Positions 36,656 to 46,382 of a DNA stretch of 64,000 nt are shown here, piece after piece. The notes beneath the pieces are model-generated. The model searched no databases and was not told where the DNA came from. It saw only the letters and a list, made by a program, of their open reading frames with translations. The stretch comes from Azospirillum brasilense (lineage in GTDB: Bacteria; Pseudomonadota; Alphaproteobacteria; Azospirillales; Azospirillaceae), in the NCBI RefSeq assembly GCF_007827815.1, contig NZ_VITH01000008.1:248001-312000 (forward strand), read 5' to 3'. Position numbers and translations under genes: made by a program. Within the stretch, counting starts at the first letter, position 1; every line of letters begins with the position of its first letter.

Positions 36656-38707
36656 GTGAACTCCGTCTTCCTGCCGACCGCCTGCCCGCACGACTGCCCC
36701 AGCACCTGCGCCCTCGAAGTGGAGCGGGTGGCGCCGGACCGCATCGGCAAGGTCCGCGGGGCCGCCGCCAACAGCTACACCGCGGGCGTGATCTGCGCGA
36801 AGGTCAGCCGATACGCCGAGCGGGTCCACTCCCCCGACCGGCTGAAGACCCCCTTGCGCCGCACCGGTCCGAAGGGGTCCGGCCAGTGGACGGCGATCGG
36901 CTGGAACGAGGCGCTGGACCACATCGCCGACGCCTTCCTCGAGGCCGAGCGGGTCCATGGTCCGGAGGCCGTCTGGCCCTATTTCTACGCCGGCACCATG
37001 GGGCTGGTGCAGCGCGGCGGCATCCAGCGGCTGCGCCACGCGAAGGGCTATTCCCGGCAGATCAGCACGGTCTGCGACACGCCGGCCAACATGGGCTGGC
37101 TGGCTGGCCACGGCGACATCCGCGGCGCCGATCCGCGCGAGATGGCCGACAGCGACCTGATCGTGAACTGGGGCGGCAATCCGGTGGCGACCCAGGTCAA
37201 CGTGATGACCCACGTCAGCCGTGCCCGCAAGGGCCGCGGGGCGAAGCTGGTCACCATCGATCCCTACCGCACCGGCACGGCGGAGGTGTCGGACCGTCAC
37301 CTGATGCTGCGCCCCGGCACCGACGGCGCGCTGGCCTGCGCGGTGATGCATGTGCTGTTCCGCGACGGTCTGGCCGACCGCGCCTATCTCGACCGCTACG
37401 CCGCCGGGGCGGACCGGCTCGAAGCGCATCTCGCCACCCGCACCCCCGAATGGGCGGCGGCGATCACCGGCCTGACGGTGGAGGAGATCGTCGACTTCGC
37501 CCGACTCTACGGAACGACCAAGCGCAGCTATCTGCGGCTGGGCTACGGGCTGACGCGCGCCCATAACGGGGCGGCGCAGATGCACGCGGTGTCCTGCCTA
37601 CCGGTCGTCACCGGTGCCTGGGCGCACAAGGGCGGCGGAGCGCTTTACTGCTCGTCGGGCATCTACAGCATCGACCGCACCCTGTCGGAGGGGCTGGACC
37701 GGCTGGACACATCGGTGCGCGGCTTCGACCAGTCGCGCATCGGCGCGGTGCTGACCGGGGAGGACATCGCCAGCGGCCCCCCGGTCACCGCCATGCTGAT
37801 CCAGAACACCAACCCGGCGGCGATCTGTCCGGACAGCGCCCGCGTGCGCCGCGGCTTCCTGCGCGACGACCTGTTCGTGGCGGTGCACGAGCAGTTCATG
37901 ACCGACACGGCGCAGCTGGCTGACATCGTCATCCCCGCCACCACCTTCCTGGAGCATGACGACCTCTACCGTGGCGGCGGGCAGATGCACATCCTGATCG
38001 GCCGCAAGGTGATCGAGCCGCAGTTCGAATCGCGCGAGAACCACTGGGTGATTTCCGAACTGGCCCGCCGCGTCGGCGCCGAGCATCCGGGCTTCGGGAT
38101 GAGCGCGCTGGAGATCATCGACTCCATGCTGAAGACCTCCGGCCTGACCGACGCCGCCACCCTGACGGAGCAGCGCTGGATCGACGCCCAGCCGGATTTC
38201 GAGACCTCGCATTTCCTGAACGGCTTCGCCTTCCCGGACGGGCGCTTCCGCTTCGCGCCGGATTGGGCGGCGCTCGGCCCCTACGGCGCCGGCCAGTTGC
38301 CGGATCTGCCGGACCACATGACGCCGGGCCGCCCGGCGGACGCCGAGCATCCCTTCCGCCTCGTCACCGCCCCGGCGCGGCAGTTCCTGAATTCCAGCTT
38401 CACCGAGACGGTGACCGCGCAGCGCCGCGAGGGCCGTCCGACCGTCCTGATCCATCCGGAGGACGCGGCGGACCTCGCCCTGGCCGAGGGCGACGCCGTG
38501 CGCCTCGGCAATGGGCTGGGCAGCGTCGTCGTCCACGCCAAGCCCTTCGCCGGGGTGCCGCGCGGGGTGGTGATCGTGGAAGGCATCTGGCCGAACAGCG
38601 CCTTCCTGGAGGGGATCGGGATCAACACCCTGACCTCGCCCGAGCCGATTCCACCGGCCGGTGGTGCCGCCTTCCACGACACGGCGGTGTGGCTGCGCGC
38701 CGCCTGA
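36656..38707 (+). CDS. Molybdopterin-dependent oxidoreductase, cytoplasmic
   Basis: 683 residues from a GTG at 36656. The N-terminal [4Fe-4S] motif is ACPHDCPSTC with a later Cys (C10, C14, C18, C47), then the molybdopterin domains with AIGWNEALDHIA, LIVNWGGNPVATQVN, GTDGALACAVMHVL and the C-terminal dinucleotide-binding domain (PEDAADLALAEGDAVRLGN). No Tat signal, so it is probably cytoplasmic. It belongs to the DMSO-reductase superfamily, near the thiosulfate/polysulfide reductase and biotin-sulfoxide branches. Substrate unknown. No electron-transfer subunit or cofactor gene is adjacent; a flavin oxidoreductase follows on the same strand. Confidence 0.88.
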   Translation: MNSVFLPTACPHDCPSTCALEVERVAPDRIGKVRGAAANSYTAGVICAKVSRYAERVHSPDRLKTPLRRTGPKGSGQWTAIGWNEALDHIADAFLEAERVHGPEAVWPYFYAGTMGLVQRGGIQRLRHAKGYSRQISTVCDTPANMGWLAGHGDIRGADPREMADSDLIVNWGGNPVATQVNVMTHVSRARKGRGAKLVTIDPYRTGTAEVSDRHLMLRPGTDGALACAVMHVLFRDGLADRAYLDRYAAGADRLEAHLATRTPEWAAAITGLTVEEIVDFARLYGTTKRSYLRLGYGLTRAHNGAAQMHAVSCLPVVTGAWAHKGGGALYCSSGIYSIDRTLSEGLDRLDTSVRGFDQSRIGAVLTGEDIASGPPVTAMLIQNTNPAAICPDSARVRRGFLRDDLFVAVHEQFMTDTAQLADIVIPATTFLEHDDLYRGGGQMHILIGRKVIEPQFESRENHWVISELARRVGAEHPGFGMSALEIIDSMLKTSGLTDAATLTEQRWIDAQPDFETSHFLNGFAFPDGRFRFAPDWAALGPYGAGQLPDLPDHMTPGRPADAEHPFRLVTAPARQFLNSSFTETVTAQRREGRPTVLIHPEDAADLALAEGDAVRLGNGLGSVVVHAKPFAGVPRGVVIVEGIWPNSAFLEGIGINTLTSPEPIPPAGGAAFHDTAVWLRAA

Positions 38708-38824
38708 GGCGCCCCCCAAATCCATCACCCGACATGATCCGTCCCATCTGAACAAATCGTTTTTCAGCATGGCCGGACTGTCCTAGCCTCCCTCCGCGGA
38801 TCATCGAATGCGGAGGGCGGCGCG

Positions 38825-39919
38825 ATGCCGGTTCACACCACTCTGACCCAGCGCCTGGGCCTGTCCCACCCCATCGTCCAAGCGCCAATGGCCGGGGGCG
38901 CCGACACGGCGGACCTCGTCGCCGCGGTGGGCGAGGCGGGCGGCATCGGCTTCATCGGGGCGGCCTACCTGACTCCGGACCAGATCGCCGAGCGGGGACG
39001 GGCGATCCGCGCCCGGACCGCCCGCCCCTTCGGGATCAACCTGTTCGCCCCCCTGCCCGCACCCGACGCGCCGGACGTCGGCCGGATGGACGCCGCAGTC
39101 GCCCGCATCGCGCGCTACCACGCCGACCTCGGTCTGCCCGCTCCCGGGACACCAGCCCTGGCGGCCGACGGCTTCGCCGCCCAACTGGCCGCGGCGCTGG
39201 ACTGCGGGGCGTCGGCCGTCAGCTTTACCTTCGGCATCCCGCCCGCCGACGCGCTGGCCGCCATCACGGCGCGCGGCCTGCTGCTGATCGGCACGGCGAC
39301 CAGCGTCGAGGAGGCCATCGCGCTGGAGCGGGCCGGCATGGACGCGGTGGTCGCCCAGGGGGCCGAAGCCGGCGGGCACCGCGGCAGCTTCGCGACGGGT
39401 GCCGAGGCGGTGGATTTCGCCGCCGGACTGGTCGGCACCATGGCGCTCGTCCCGCAGGTGGTGGACGCGGTGACCCTGCCGGTTCTGGCCTCCGGGGGCA
39501 TCATGGACGGGCGCGGCATCGCGGCGGCCCTGGCCCTGGGCGCCGCCGGGGTGCAGATGGGCACCGCCTTCCTGACCTGCGTGGAGGCCGGCATTCCCGA
39601 GGCGCACAAACAGGCGATCCTCGACGCCCGCGAGACGCAGACGCGGGTGACCCGCGCCTTCTCGGGCCGTCCGGCCCGCGGCATCGTCAACCGCGTCATG
39701 GAGGACATCGCGGACGGCGACGCCCTGCCCTTCCCCCTGCAGAACGCCCTGACCCGCCCGATGCGCAGCGCCGCCGCCCAGCAGGGCCGGGTGGAGTTCC
39801 TCTCGCTGTGGGCCGGTCAGGGGGTGCGGCTGGCGCGGCGGCAGACCGCGGCGGCGCTGATGGCCCGTCTGACAGGCGAAACCGACGCCGCAATCCGGCG
39901 CCTGACCGGACGCACCTGA
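38825..39919 (+). CDS. NAD(P)H-dependent flavin oxidoreductase / nitronate monooxygenase-like
   Basis: 364 residues, TIM-barrel FMN enzyme of the 2-nitropropane dioxygenase family. The FMN-binding opening is LSHPIVQAPMAGGADTADLV, the catalytic His block is AQGAEAGGHRGSF, and VLASGGIMDGRGIAAALALGAAGVQMGT closes the barrel. Members oxidise nitronates or reduce enones and quinones; the exact substrate cannot be read. It follows the molybdopterin gene by 117 bp and ends 10 bp from the convergent diguanylate cyclase gene. Confidence 0.9.
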   Translation: MPVHTTLTQRLGLSHPIVQAPMAGGADTADLVAAVGEAGGIGFIGAAYLTPDQIAERGRAIRARTARPFGINLFAPLPAPDAPDVGRMDAAVARIARYHADLGLPAPGTPALAADGFAAQLAAALDCGASAVSFTFGIPPADALAAITARGLLLIGTATSVEEAIALERAGMDAVVAQGAEAGGHRGSFATGAEAVDFAAGLVGTMALVPQVVDAVTLPVLASGGIMDGRGIAAALALGAAGVQMGTAFLTCVEAGIPEAHKQAILDARETQTRVTRAFSGRPARGIVNRVMEDIADGDALPFPLQNALTRPMRSAAAQQGRVEFLSLWAGQGVRLARRQTAAALMARLTGETDAAIRRLTGRT

Positions 39920-39929
39920 CGGGCGGCGC

Positions 39930-40970
39930 TCAGCCCGCCACCGTCGCCTCCGCGCAGACGCGGTTGCGCCCGCCGCGCTTGGCGGTGTAGAGCGCCTCGT
40001 CGGCGCGGCGCAGCAGGGCCAGCAGGTCCTCGCCGGGGCGGTATTCCGCGGCGCCAACCGACAGGGACACCGATCCGTAGTTGGCGTTGCGCGTCCGGTT
40101 GATGATCTGCCGCGACCCCACGGAGGCGCGGAGCTGCTCGGCCACCTTGACCGCGTTGGCAAGCGCGGTGTGGGGCAGGATGACGCTGAACTCCTCCCCG
40201 CCGTAGCGGGCGACGGTGTCGCGGCCCTTCACCCCCTCGGTCAGGACCTTGGCGACCAGCTTCAGCACATGGTCGCCGACGAGATGGCCGTGGACGTCGT
40301 TGAAGCGCTTGAAATGGTCGATGTCCACCATCAGCAGGGTCATCGGCATGCCGGTCTGCAAAGCCTCCTCGGCGGCGGAGGCGAGCGCCAGATCGAAGCC
40401 GCGCCGGTTGGCGATTCCGGTCAGCCCGTCGGTCATCGCCTCCCGCCGCGCGGAATCCAGCACGACTCGCAATTCAGCGAGTTGCTGGCTGGATTCGAGG
40501 AGCTGGCTCTGCAGGCGGGTCTGGCGGTCGACGATGGCGGTCGTCTCCGCCGCGATGGCCGCCACCATCGCGCGCAGCTCGGCCAGGCTCATCGGCTGGT
40601 CCAGCTCTCCGCGGAAGCCGGCCAACGTCTGCCCGTAGCGATCGGTCTCCGACCCGACGCTGCCCAACTGGTCGAGGATGCGCCCCAAGGCGACGCGCGC
40701 CCGCTCCGACGTCTCGCGGATGGCCTGCGCCTCGGCGTCCAATGTGAAGAAGCGCTTGTACAGCTCGTCGCAATGGCCTTGCGACAGCACGGCACCGTCG
40801 CGCTGGGCCAGTTCGATGGCCCGCGCCAGCTCCGGATTCTGCCCGCCGAAATAGGCGTACCAGAGGGTGAAGTTCTCCGGATTCGGCAAAAGCCCATGCG
40901 CGGCGATCCGATCCATGGCGCGGCTCGCGAGAATTCGCGCCGTCTCGAAATCCTGATCGCCCGCCATCAT
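39930..40970 (-). CDS. GGDEF-domain diguanylate cyclase
   Basis: 346 residues. It makes cyclic di-GMP. The N-terminal 170 residues form an unclassified helical region beginning FETARILASRAMDRIAAHG. The C-terminal GGDEF domain has MTDGLTGIANRRGFDLAL, VDIDHFKRFNDVHGHLVGD and the active-site YGGEEFSVILP. The position of the allosteric I-site has Lys (VKGRD) instead of the canonical R-x-x-D, so product inhibition may be missing. A PilZ effector is encoded at 50844; whether they connect is unknown. Confidence 0.92.
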   Translation of the reverse strand: MMAGDQDFETARILASRAMDRIAAHGLLPNPENFTLWYAYFGGQNPELARAIELAQRDGAVLSQGHCDELYKRFFTLDAEAQAIRETSERARVALGRILDQLGSVGSETDRYGQTLAGFRGELDQPMSLAELRAMVAAIAAETTAIVDRQTRLQSQLLESSQQLAELRVVLDSARREAMTDGLTGIANRRGFDLALASAAEEALQTGMPMTLLMVDIDHFKRFNDVHGHLVGDHVLKLVAKVLTEGVKGRDTVARYGGEEFSVILPHTALANAVKVAEQLRASVGSRQIINRTRNANYGSVSLSVGAAEYRPGEDLLALLRRADEALYTAKRGGRNRVCAEATVAG

Positions 40971-41086
40971 GCCCGCCTTTCCACCAACCTTTGAAAAAAA
41001 GCTACCGCAGCGGGAAAGAGGCGAGCAAGCGACTTTCCAGTTGAGACATTATATTACAATCGAATGGAAATTTACCTGCGAATCCT

Positions 41087-41599
41087 TCAGTTGCACTGGC
41101 CCACGGATTTCGCGGCGCAGACCGTCGTGCCGTCGATCCAGGTGGCGCCCGACAGATCGGCGTGCCGCAGGTCCGCCCCGCCCAGCCGCGCCCCGGTGAA
41201 GTCGGCGTTCTGCAGGATGGCGTTCACCAGCTTCGCGTTGCGCAGGTCGGTTTCCTTGAGGGAGGCCCCGGTCAGATCGGCCCGCGTGAAGTCGGCCTCG
41301 ATCAGGCGGGCGCCGTCCAGCTTCACCCCCGGCATGGTCGCGCTGAAGAATTTTGCGCGATAGCCGTCGATGTCCGACAGGTCGGCGTCTTTCAGCGTGG
41401 CCCGCTGGAACGTGGCGTCGCGCAGCATCGCCCCGGCCAGCTTCGCAGACGACAGATCGCGCCCGTCGAAATAGCAGCGGCGCCAGTTCACCTTCGGCTG
41501 CGCCGGGTCGGTGCATTCGGCCAATGCGGCGGAGGGGACCAGGGCAGTGCCCAGGAAGGTGGAAAGTACCGCGAAGGCGGCGAAAATTGTCGTCTTCAT
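41087..41599 (-). CDS. Small exported pentapeptide-repeat protein
   Basis: 170 residues. Signal peptide 1-28 (MKTTIFAAFAVLSTFLGTA, cleavage-type site ALAEC). About 22 A(D/N)LXX repeats follow from residue 43 (DLSSAKLAGAMLRDATFQRA and onward), with four Cys outside the helix, two pairs possible. Unlike the two larger pentapeptide proteins in this window it is exported and has no other domain. A periplasmic scaffold or inhibitor role is possible; none is known. The ATG at 41599 has no strong ribosome site, but the signal peptide fixes it. Confidence 0.75.
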   Translation of the reverse strand: MKTTIFAAFAVLSTFLGTALVPSAALAECTDPAQPKVNWRRCYFDGRDLSSAKLAGAMLRDATFQRATLKDADLSDIDGYRAKFFSATMPGVKLDGARLIEADFTRADLTGASLKETDLRNAKLVNAILQNADFTGARLGGADLRHADLSGATWIDGTTVCAAKSVGQCN

Positions 41600-41678
41600 G
41601 CGCCAACAGATAGTGTCGCGGGTGCCGAATAACAAAGGGTCCGGCGCAACAAAAGGCGGTGGCGGGAGCGACGTACCG

Positions 41679-42173
41679 TCACGCCCCCTTCGGCGCGCGC
41701 AGCCCGACCGAACGCCCGGCCTGCGGCGGCACGGGCAGAGCGGCGTGCTCCGCCGCGGTGCGGGCCAGCCGTTCCGCGGCGTCCGGCGCCAGCGGCACCG
41801 ACCGGCGCTCCGCCAGATCGACATGGAGCAGGACGAATTCGGCCGTGGCGGCGAGGAAGCCGTCCTCCTCATGGCGCATCTCGTGGAACAGATGCAGCCG
41901 CTTGGCGTCCGCCCCCAGGACCAGGGAGGTGAAGGTCAGCCCGTCGCCCTCCGTCACCTCGCGGGCGTAGGTCAGATGCGCCTCCACCGCGAACATCGAC
42001 CGCCCCTCTCCCTCCGCGTAGGCCTTGCCGATCCCGAAATGGTCGAGCACGGCGTCGGTCGCGTGATCGAAGGCGAGCAGGTAATAGGCCACGTTCATGT
42101 GGCCGTTGTAGTCGATCCACTCCGGGCGGACGGTTTCCCGGTGCAGGCAAAGCGGGGCGGGCGAATGGTTCAT
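41679..42173 (-). CDS. Acyl-CoA thioesterase, hotdog fold (4HBT-like)
   Basis: 164 residues from the ATG at 42173, with AGGG just upstream. The active-site strand is VRPEWIDYNGHMNVAYYLLAFD, with the catalytic Asp of the 4HBT class; the central helix and FEEMRH-like block (LHLFHEMRH) follow. The DYNGHMN signature is shared with carnitine-degradation betainyl-CoA thioesterases and general acyl-CoA thioesterases. No carnitine genes are adjacent, so the substrate is not assigned. Confidence 0.82.
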   Translation of the reverse strand: MNHSPAPLCLHRETVRPEWIDYNGHMNVAYYLLAFDHATDAVLDHFGIGKAYAEGEGRSMFAVEAHLTYAREVTEGDGLTFTSLVLGADAKRLHLFHEMRHEEDGFLAATAEFVLLHVDLAERRSVPLAPDAAERLARTAAEHAALPVPPQAGRSVGLRAPKGA

Positions 42174-42354
42174 GCCCTCAAGGATAAGCGATGCTGCCAC
42201 GCTTTGGGAACCGGCTTGCTCGAAGCGACCACGCACACGCTCAGGTTTTTTAAGCTCTGAACAACCATCCTTCACGAGTGCCGCATGCCCCTCGTTCCAT
42301 AGGATGGAGATGCGACGAACACGCGCCTCCTCCTTTCAAAACGCAGAGGTGACC

Positions 42355-42765
42355 ATGTTGGCATTGGCTCAAAACGCAAACAGCAAGACTGATTTTGCCA
42401 AAGCTCACGAAAAGGTGCCCGACTTGATCGTCGACCTGGAGAATGTGGCGCTGGCAACGCTTCAAAAATACGTCGACACCACGTTCAGCAACAGGCGCCA
42501 ATATGATTTCACCGGCCGGAACGGCGCCCGTGCATTGAGCGCTTTGGAAAAGGCCGCCTCCAGCGGAGCCCCCACCTGCACGGTCTTGTGGAACATCCAC
42601 CAGCACCAGACCCGTCCGCTGAAAGCCGCCGGCAAATGCAAGCATTTCACCGTTCGGGTGCCGGGCGAACAGACCGATCTGCATTTCTACGTCAACACCG
42701 ATGGCAGCCGGATCAGCTACATCAGCTTCGACGCCGACACCTATTACCAGATCAAGAAGTTCTAA
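42355..42765 (+). CDS. Hypothetical protein, 136 residues
   Basis: The ATG at 42355 has GAGG about 7 bases upstream. Soluble, mixed alpha/beta, no signal. Residues 40-80 include TFSNRRQYDFTGRNGARALSAL and the C-terminus is FYVNTDGSRISYISFDADTYYQIKKF. No motif recognised. Composition is somewhat AT-richer than its neighbours. It converges with metH. Function unknown. Confidence 0.55.
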   Translation: MLALAQNANSKTDFAKAHEKVPDLIVDLENVALATLQKYVDTTFSNRRQYDFTGRNGARALSALEKAASSGAPTCTVLWNIHQHQTRPLKAAGKCKHFTVRVPGEQTDLHFYVNTDGSRISYISFDADTYYQIKKF

Positions 42766-42832
42766 AAGCAGGTCACAATCCGCATCGGACTCCGTCGCCT
42801 CCGCCAGTCGCGGAAGCGACGGTTCCTTATCA

Positions 42833-45800
42833 TCACACGCTGAAGTACTTCGCCCGCGGGTGGTGGAGGACGATGGCGGACGTGCTCTGCTCCGGGTGGA
42901 GCTGGTGCTCGTCGGACATCTCCACGCCGATCCGGCCGGCGTCGAGGAGCGTCAGAAGCTGCTCCTGGTCGGCGAGGTTCGGGCAGGCCGGGTAGCCGAA
43001 GCTGTAGCGGCTGCCGCGGTAGGCCTGCTGCAGCAGCTTCTCCTTGTCGCGGCTGTCCTCGGCGCCGTAGCCCAGCTCCGCGCGGATGCGGGCGTGAACG
43101 TACTCTGCCATGGCCTCGGTCATCTCCACCGACAGTCCGTGCAGGTAGAGATAGTCCTGGTAACGGTTCTCGGCGAACCAGTCCCGCGCCACCTCGGCGC
43201 AATGCTGGCCCATGGTGACGATCTGCAGGCCCAGCACGTCGCGCTCGCCGTCGTTCACGTCGCGCAGGAAGTCGGCGATGCACTCGCCGTCCTCCTTGGC
43301 CTGACGCGGCAGGGTGAAGCGGGCGACCTCGCGGATGCCGTCTTCGGCGAACAGGATGACGTCGTCGCCGTCGGCCGCCGCCTTCCAGTAGCCGTAGACC
43401 GCCTGGGGCCGCAGGATCTCTTCCTTCGCGGCGATCTGGAGGATGCGGTCGAGCACCGGGCGAAGCTCCTTCTTCGCCCACTCCTTGAACTCCTCGAAGG
43501 ACTTGCCGTCCTTCCGGTAGCCCCACTGGAGCTGGTAGAGCATGCGCTCGTTCAGGTAGGTCACCAGCGTCTTCAGCGGCACATGCTCGATGACCTTCGG
43601 CCCCCAGAAGGGCGGCGTCGGCACCGGCACGCCCTCGGCCAGACGGGCGCGGCGGGCGCGGGCGGCGTCCTTGTCCACCGGTCCGACCGTGGCGCTCGTC
43701 GCCTGACCGAGCACGCGGCGGCGGTTGACCGCCCGCCCCGCCCGCTTGGCCTGCTGGATGGCGAGTTGCTGGTCGAAGCTGCCGCCCACCACCTGGTCCA
43801 TCAGGGTCAGCCCGTCGAAGGCGTCGCCGGCGTAGGCCACGCGGCCCGAGCCGTAGGAGGCCACGCAGTCCGTCTCCACATAGGCGCGGGTCAGCGCGGC
43901 ACCGCCGAGCAGGACCGGAACCTCCAGCCCCTCGCGGGTCATCTCCTCCAGATTCTCGCGCATGACGACGGTGGACTTCACCAGCAGGCCGGACATGCCG
44001 ACGGCGTCGGCCTTGTGCTCCTTCGCCGCCTGGATGATCGCGCCGACCGGCTGCTTGATGCCCAGGTTGACGACCTTGTAGCCGTTGTTGGTCAGGATGA
44101 TGTCGACAAGGTTCTTGCCGATGTCGTGGACGTCGCCCTTCACGGTGGCCAGCACCATGGTGCCCTTCTGCTGGCCGTCCAGCTTCTCCATGTGCGGCTC
44201 CAGCCACGCCACGGCGGCCTTCATGGTCTCCGCAGACTGGAGCACGAAGGGAAGCTGCATCTTGCCGGCGCCGAACAGCTCGCCCACCACCTTCATGCCG
44301 TCGAGCAGGTAGGTGTTGATGATCTCCAGCGGCGGGTGGGTCTTCATCGCCTCGGCCAGATCGTCCTCCAGCCCGGTGCGGTCGCCGTCGACGATGCGCT
44401 CCTTCAGCCGCTCCTCGACCGTCTCGGCGCGGGCCTTCTTCTTGGCGTCCGCGGCCTTGCGGCCTTCGAACAGGGCGATGAAGGCCTGGAGCGGGTCATA
44501 CCCTTCCGCACGGCGGTCGAAGATCAGGTCCTCGGCGGTCTTGACCTCTTTCTCGGGAATCTGGTGCAGCGGCATGATCTTCGACACATGCACGATGGCG
44601 CCGGTCATGCCGCGCTTCACCGCGTGGTCGAGGAAGACCGAGTTCAGGACGTGGCGGGCCGCCGCGTTCAGGCCGAAGGAGACGTTGGACAGGCCCAGGA
44701 TGATCTGGCAGCCGGGCATCTCGCGGCTGATCGCCTCGATGCCCTCCAGCGTCCAGATGGCCAGCTTGCGGTCGTCCTCGTTGCCGGTGGCGATGGTGAA
44801 GGTCAACGGGTCAAACAGCAGGTCGTGGGCCGGCAGACCGAACTCGTTGACCGCGAGGTCATAGAGGCGCTTGGCGATGGCGAGCTTGCGCTCCGGCGTC
44901 TTCGCCATGCCCTCCTCGTCGATGGTCAGAGCGATCACCGCCGCGCCGAACTTCTTGGCGAGCGCGAGGCGCTTGCGGGCCGGCTCCTCGCCGTCCTCGA
45001 AGTTGATCGAGTTGAGGATCGCCTTGCCGCCGTAGAGCGCCAGCGCCTTCTCCAGCACGATGTACTCGGTGGAATCGATGACCAGGGGGGCGGTGACCGA
45101 ACCGGCGAAGCGCTGCACGACGGCCTTCATCTCCGCCACCTCGTCGCGCCCGACGAAGGCGGTGCAGACGTCCAGCGTGTGCGAGCCCTCCTTCACCTGC
45201 TCGCGCGCCATCTCGACGCAGCCGTCCCAATCGTTCTTCTCCTGAAGCTCGCGCCACTTCTTGGAGCCGTTGGCGTTGCAGCGCTCGCCGATGGCGAAGA
45301 AGGCGTTCTCCTGGCGCAGCGTGACCTGGGAGTAGAGCGAGGCGACCGCGGGCACCCAATGGACCGTGCGGCCCTTCGGGTTCGGGCGGTGCGACCCGGC
45401 CGGGGCCAGCTTGCGCAGCATCTGGTTGGCCGCCGCGATGTGCGGGACGTTGGTGCCGCAGCAGCCGCCGACGAGGTTCACCCCGTCCTCGGTCACGAAG
45501 CGCTCCAGCCAATGGGCGAAGTCGTCGGCGCGCAGCGGGTAGTGCGTCTTGCCGTCGACCAGCTCGGGCAGGCCGGCGTTCGGCTGCACGGAGACGAGGC
45601 CCGGCCAGTTCTGGGTCAGCCACTTCACATGCTCGCTCATCTCCAGCGGGCCGGTGGCGCAGTTCAGGCCCATCAGCGGCACGTCCAGCGCCTGGATCAC
45701 CGTGGCCGCCGCGGCGATGTCCGTGCCGACCAGCAGCGTGCCCGTGGTCTCCACCGTCACCTGGACGAAGACCGGCGTGTCGCTTCCCGCTTCGGCGCGC

Positions 45801-46324
45801 GCGCGCTTGATGCCGTTGACGGCGGCCTTGATCTGCAGCGGGTCCTGGCAGGTCTCGACCAGGATGGCGTCGGCGCCGCCGGCGATCAGGCCGGCCGCCT
45901 GGACGAAGAAGCTGTCCTCAAGGTCCTGATAGGGGATGTGCCCCAGGCTGGGCAGCTTGGTGCCCGGCCCGACCGAGCCGATGACGAAGCGCGGCTGACC
46001 GTCCGTGAAGGTCTCCGCCGCCTCGCGCGCCAGTTCGACCGCGCGCTGGTTGATCTCGAACGCCTTCTCGGAGATGCCGAATTCGCCCAGCGTCACCGGG
46101 GAGGCGCCGAAGGTGTCCGTCTCCACCATGTCCGCGCCGGCCTCGAAATAGCCGCGGTGGATCTCCCGCACGATGTCCGGGCGCGACAGCGGCAGGATGT
46201 CGGTGCAGTTCTCGTGCCCCCAGTAGTCCTTCTCCACGTCGAGGTCGAGCGCCTGGATGCGGCTGCCGAACCCGCCGTCGCAGAGCAGGACGCGGTCGCG
46301 GAGAGTGTCGAGAATGTGCGGCAT
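42833..46324 (-). CDS. metH: Cobalamin-dependent methionine synthase
   Basis: 1163 residues with all four modules. Homocysteine domain with zinc Cys in GLNCATGP and GGCCGTNVPHI; methyltetrahydrofolate domain with FFAIGERCNANGSKKW; B12 domain with the axial His in GDVHDIGKNLVDIILTN; and the C-terminal AdoMet reactivation domain (LGLQIVTMGQHCAEV, RYSFGYPACP). It remethylates homocysteine with methyl-THF. Same strand as DUF29, metF and sahR, with short gaps, so one SahR-controlled transcript is likely. The ATG at 46324 has no strong ribosome site. Confidence 0.97.
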   Translation of the reverse strand: MPHILDTLRDRVLLCDGGFGSRIQALDLDVEKDYWGHENCTDILPLSRPDIVREIHRGYFEAGADMVETDTFGASPVTLGEFGISEKAFEINQRAVELAREAAETFTDGQPRFVIGSVGPGTKLPSLGHIPYQDLEDSFFVQAAGLIAGGADAILVETCQDPLQIKAAVNGIKRARAEAGSDTPVFVQVTVETTGTLLVGTDIAAAATVIQALDVPLMGLNCATGPLEMSEHVKWLTQNWPGLVSVQPNAGLPELVDGKTHYPLRADDFAHWLERFVTEDGVNLVGGCCGTNVPHIAAANQMLRKLAPAGSHRPNPKGRTVHWVPAVASLYSQVTLRQENAFFAIGERCNANGSKKWRELQEKNDWDGCVEMAREQVKEGSHTLDVCTAFVGRDEVAEMKAVVQRFAGSVTAPLVIDSTEYIVLEKALALYGGKAILNSINFEDGEEPARKRLALAKKFGAAVIALTIDEEGMAKTPERKLAIAKRLYDLAVNEFGLPAHDLLFDPLTFTIATGNEDDRKLAIWTLEGIEAISREMPGCQIILGLSNVSFGLNAAARHVLNSVFLDHAVKRGMTGAIVHVSKIMPLHQIPEKEVKTAEDLIFDRRAEGYDPLQAFIALFEGRKAADAKKKARAETVEERLKERIVDGDRTGLEDDLAEAMKTHPPLEIINTYLLDGMKVVGELFGAGKMQLPFVLQSAETMKAAVAWLEPHMEKLDGQQKGTMVLATVKGDVHDIGKNLVDIILTNNGYKVVNLGIKQPVGAIIQAAKEHKADAVGMSGLLVKSTVVMRENLEEMTREGLEVPVLLGGAALTRAYVETDCVASYGSGRVAYAGDAFDGLTLMDQVVGGSFDQQLAIQQAKRAGRAVNRRRVLGQATSATVGPVDKDAARARRARLAEGVPVPTPPFWGPKVIEHVPLKTLVTYLNERMLYQLQWGYRKDGKSFEEFKEWAKKELRPVLDRILQIAAKEEILRPQAVYGYWKAAADGDDVILFAEDGIREVARFTLPRQAKEDGECIADFLRDVNDGERDVLGLQIVTMGQHCAEVARDWFAENRYQDYLYLHGLSVEMTEAMAEYVHARIRAELGYGAEDSRDKEKLLQQAYRGSRYSFGYPACPNLADQEQLLTLLDAGRIGVEMSDEHQLHPEQSTSAIVLHHPRAKYFSV

Positions 46325-46382
46325 GGGAAGATCGGGTCCGTTTCGGGAGGAAGGTCGTGCGGAAAGTCAGGGAATCGGCGTC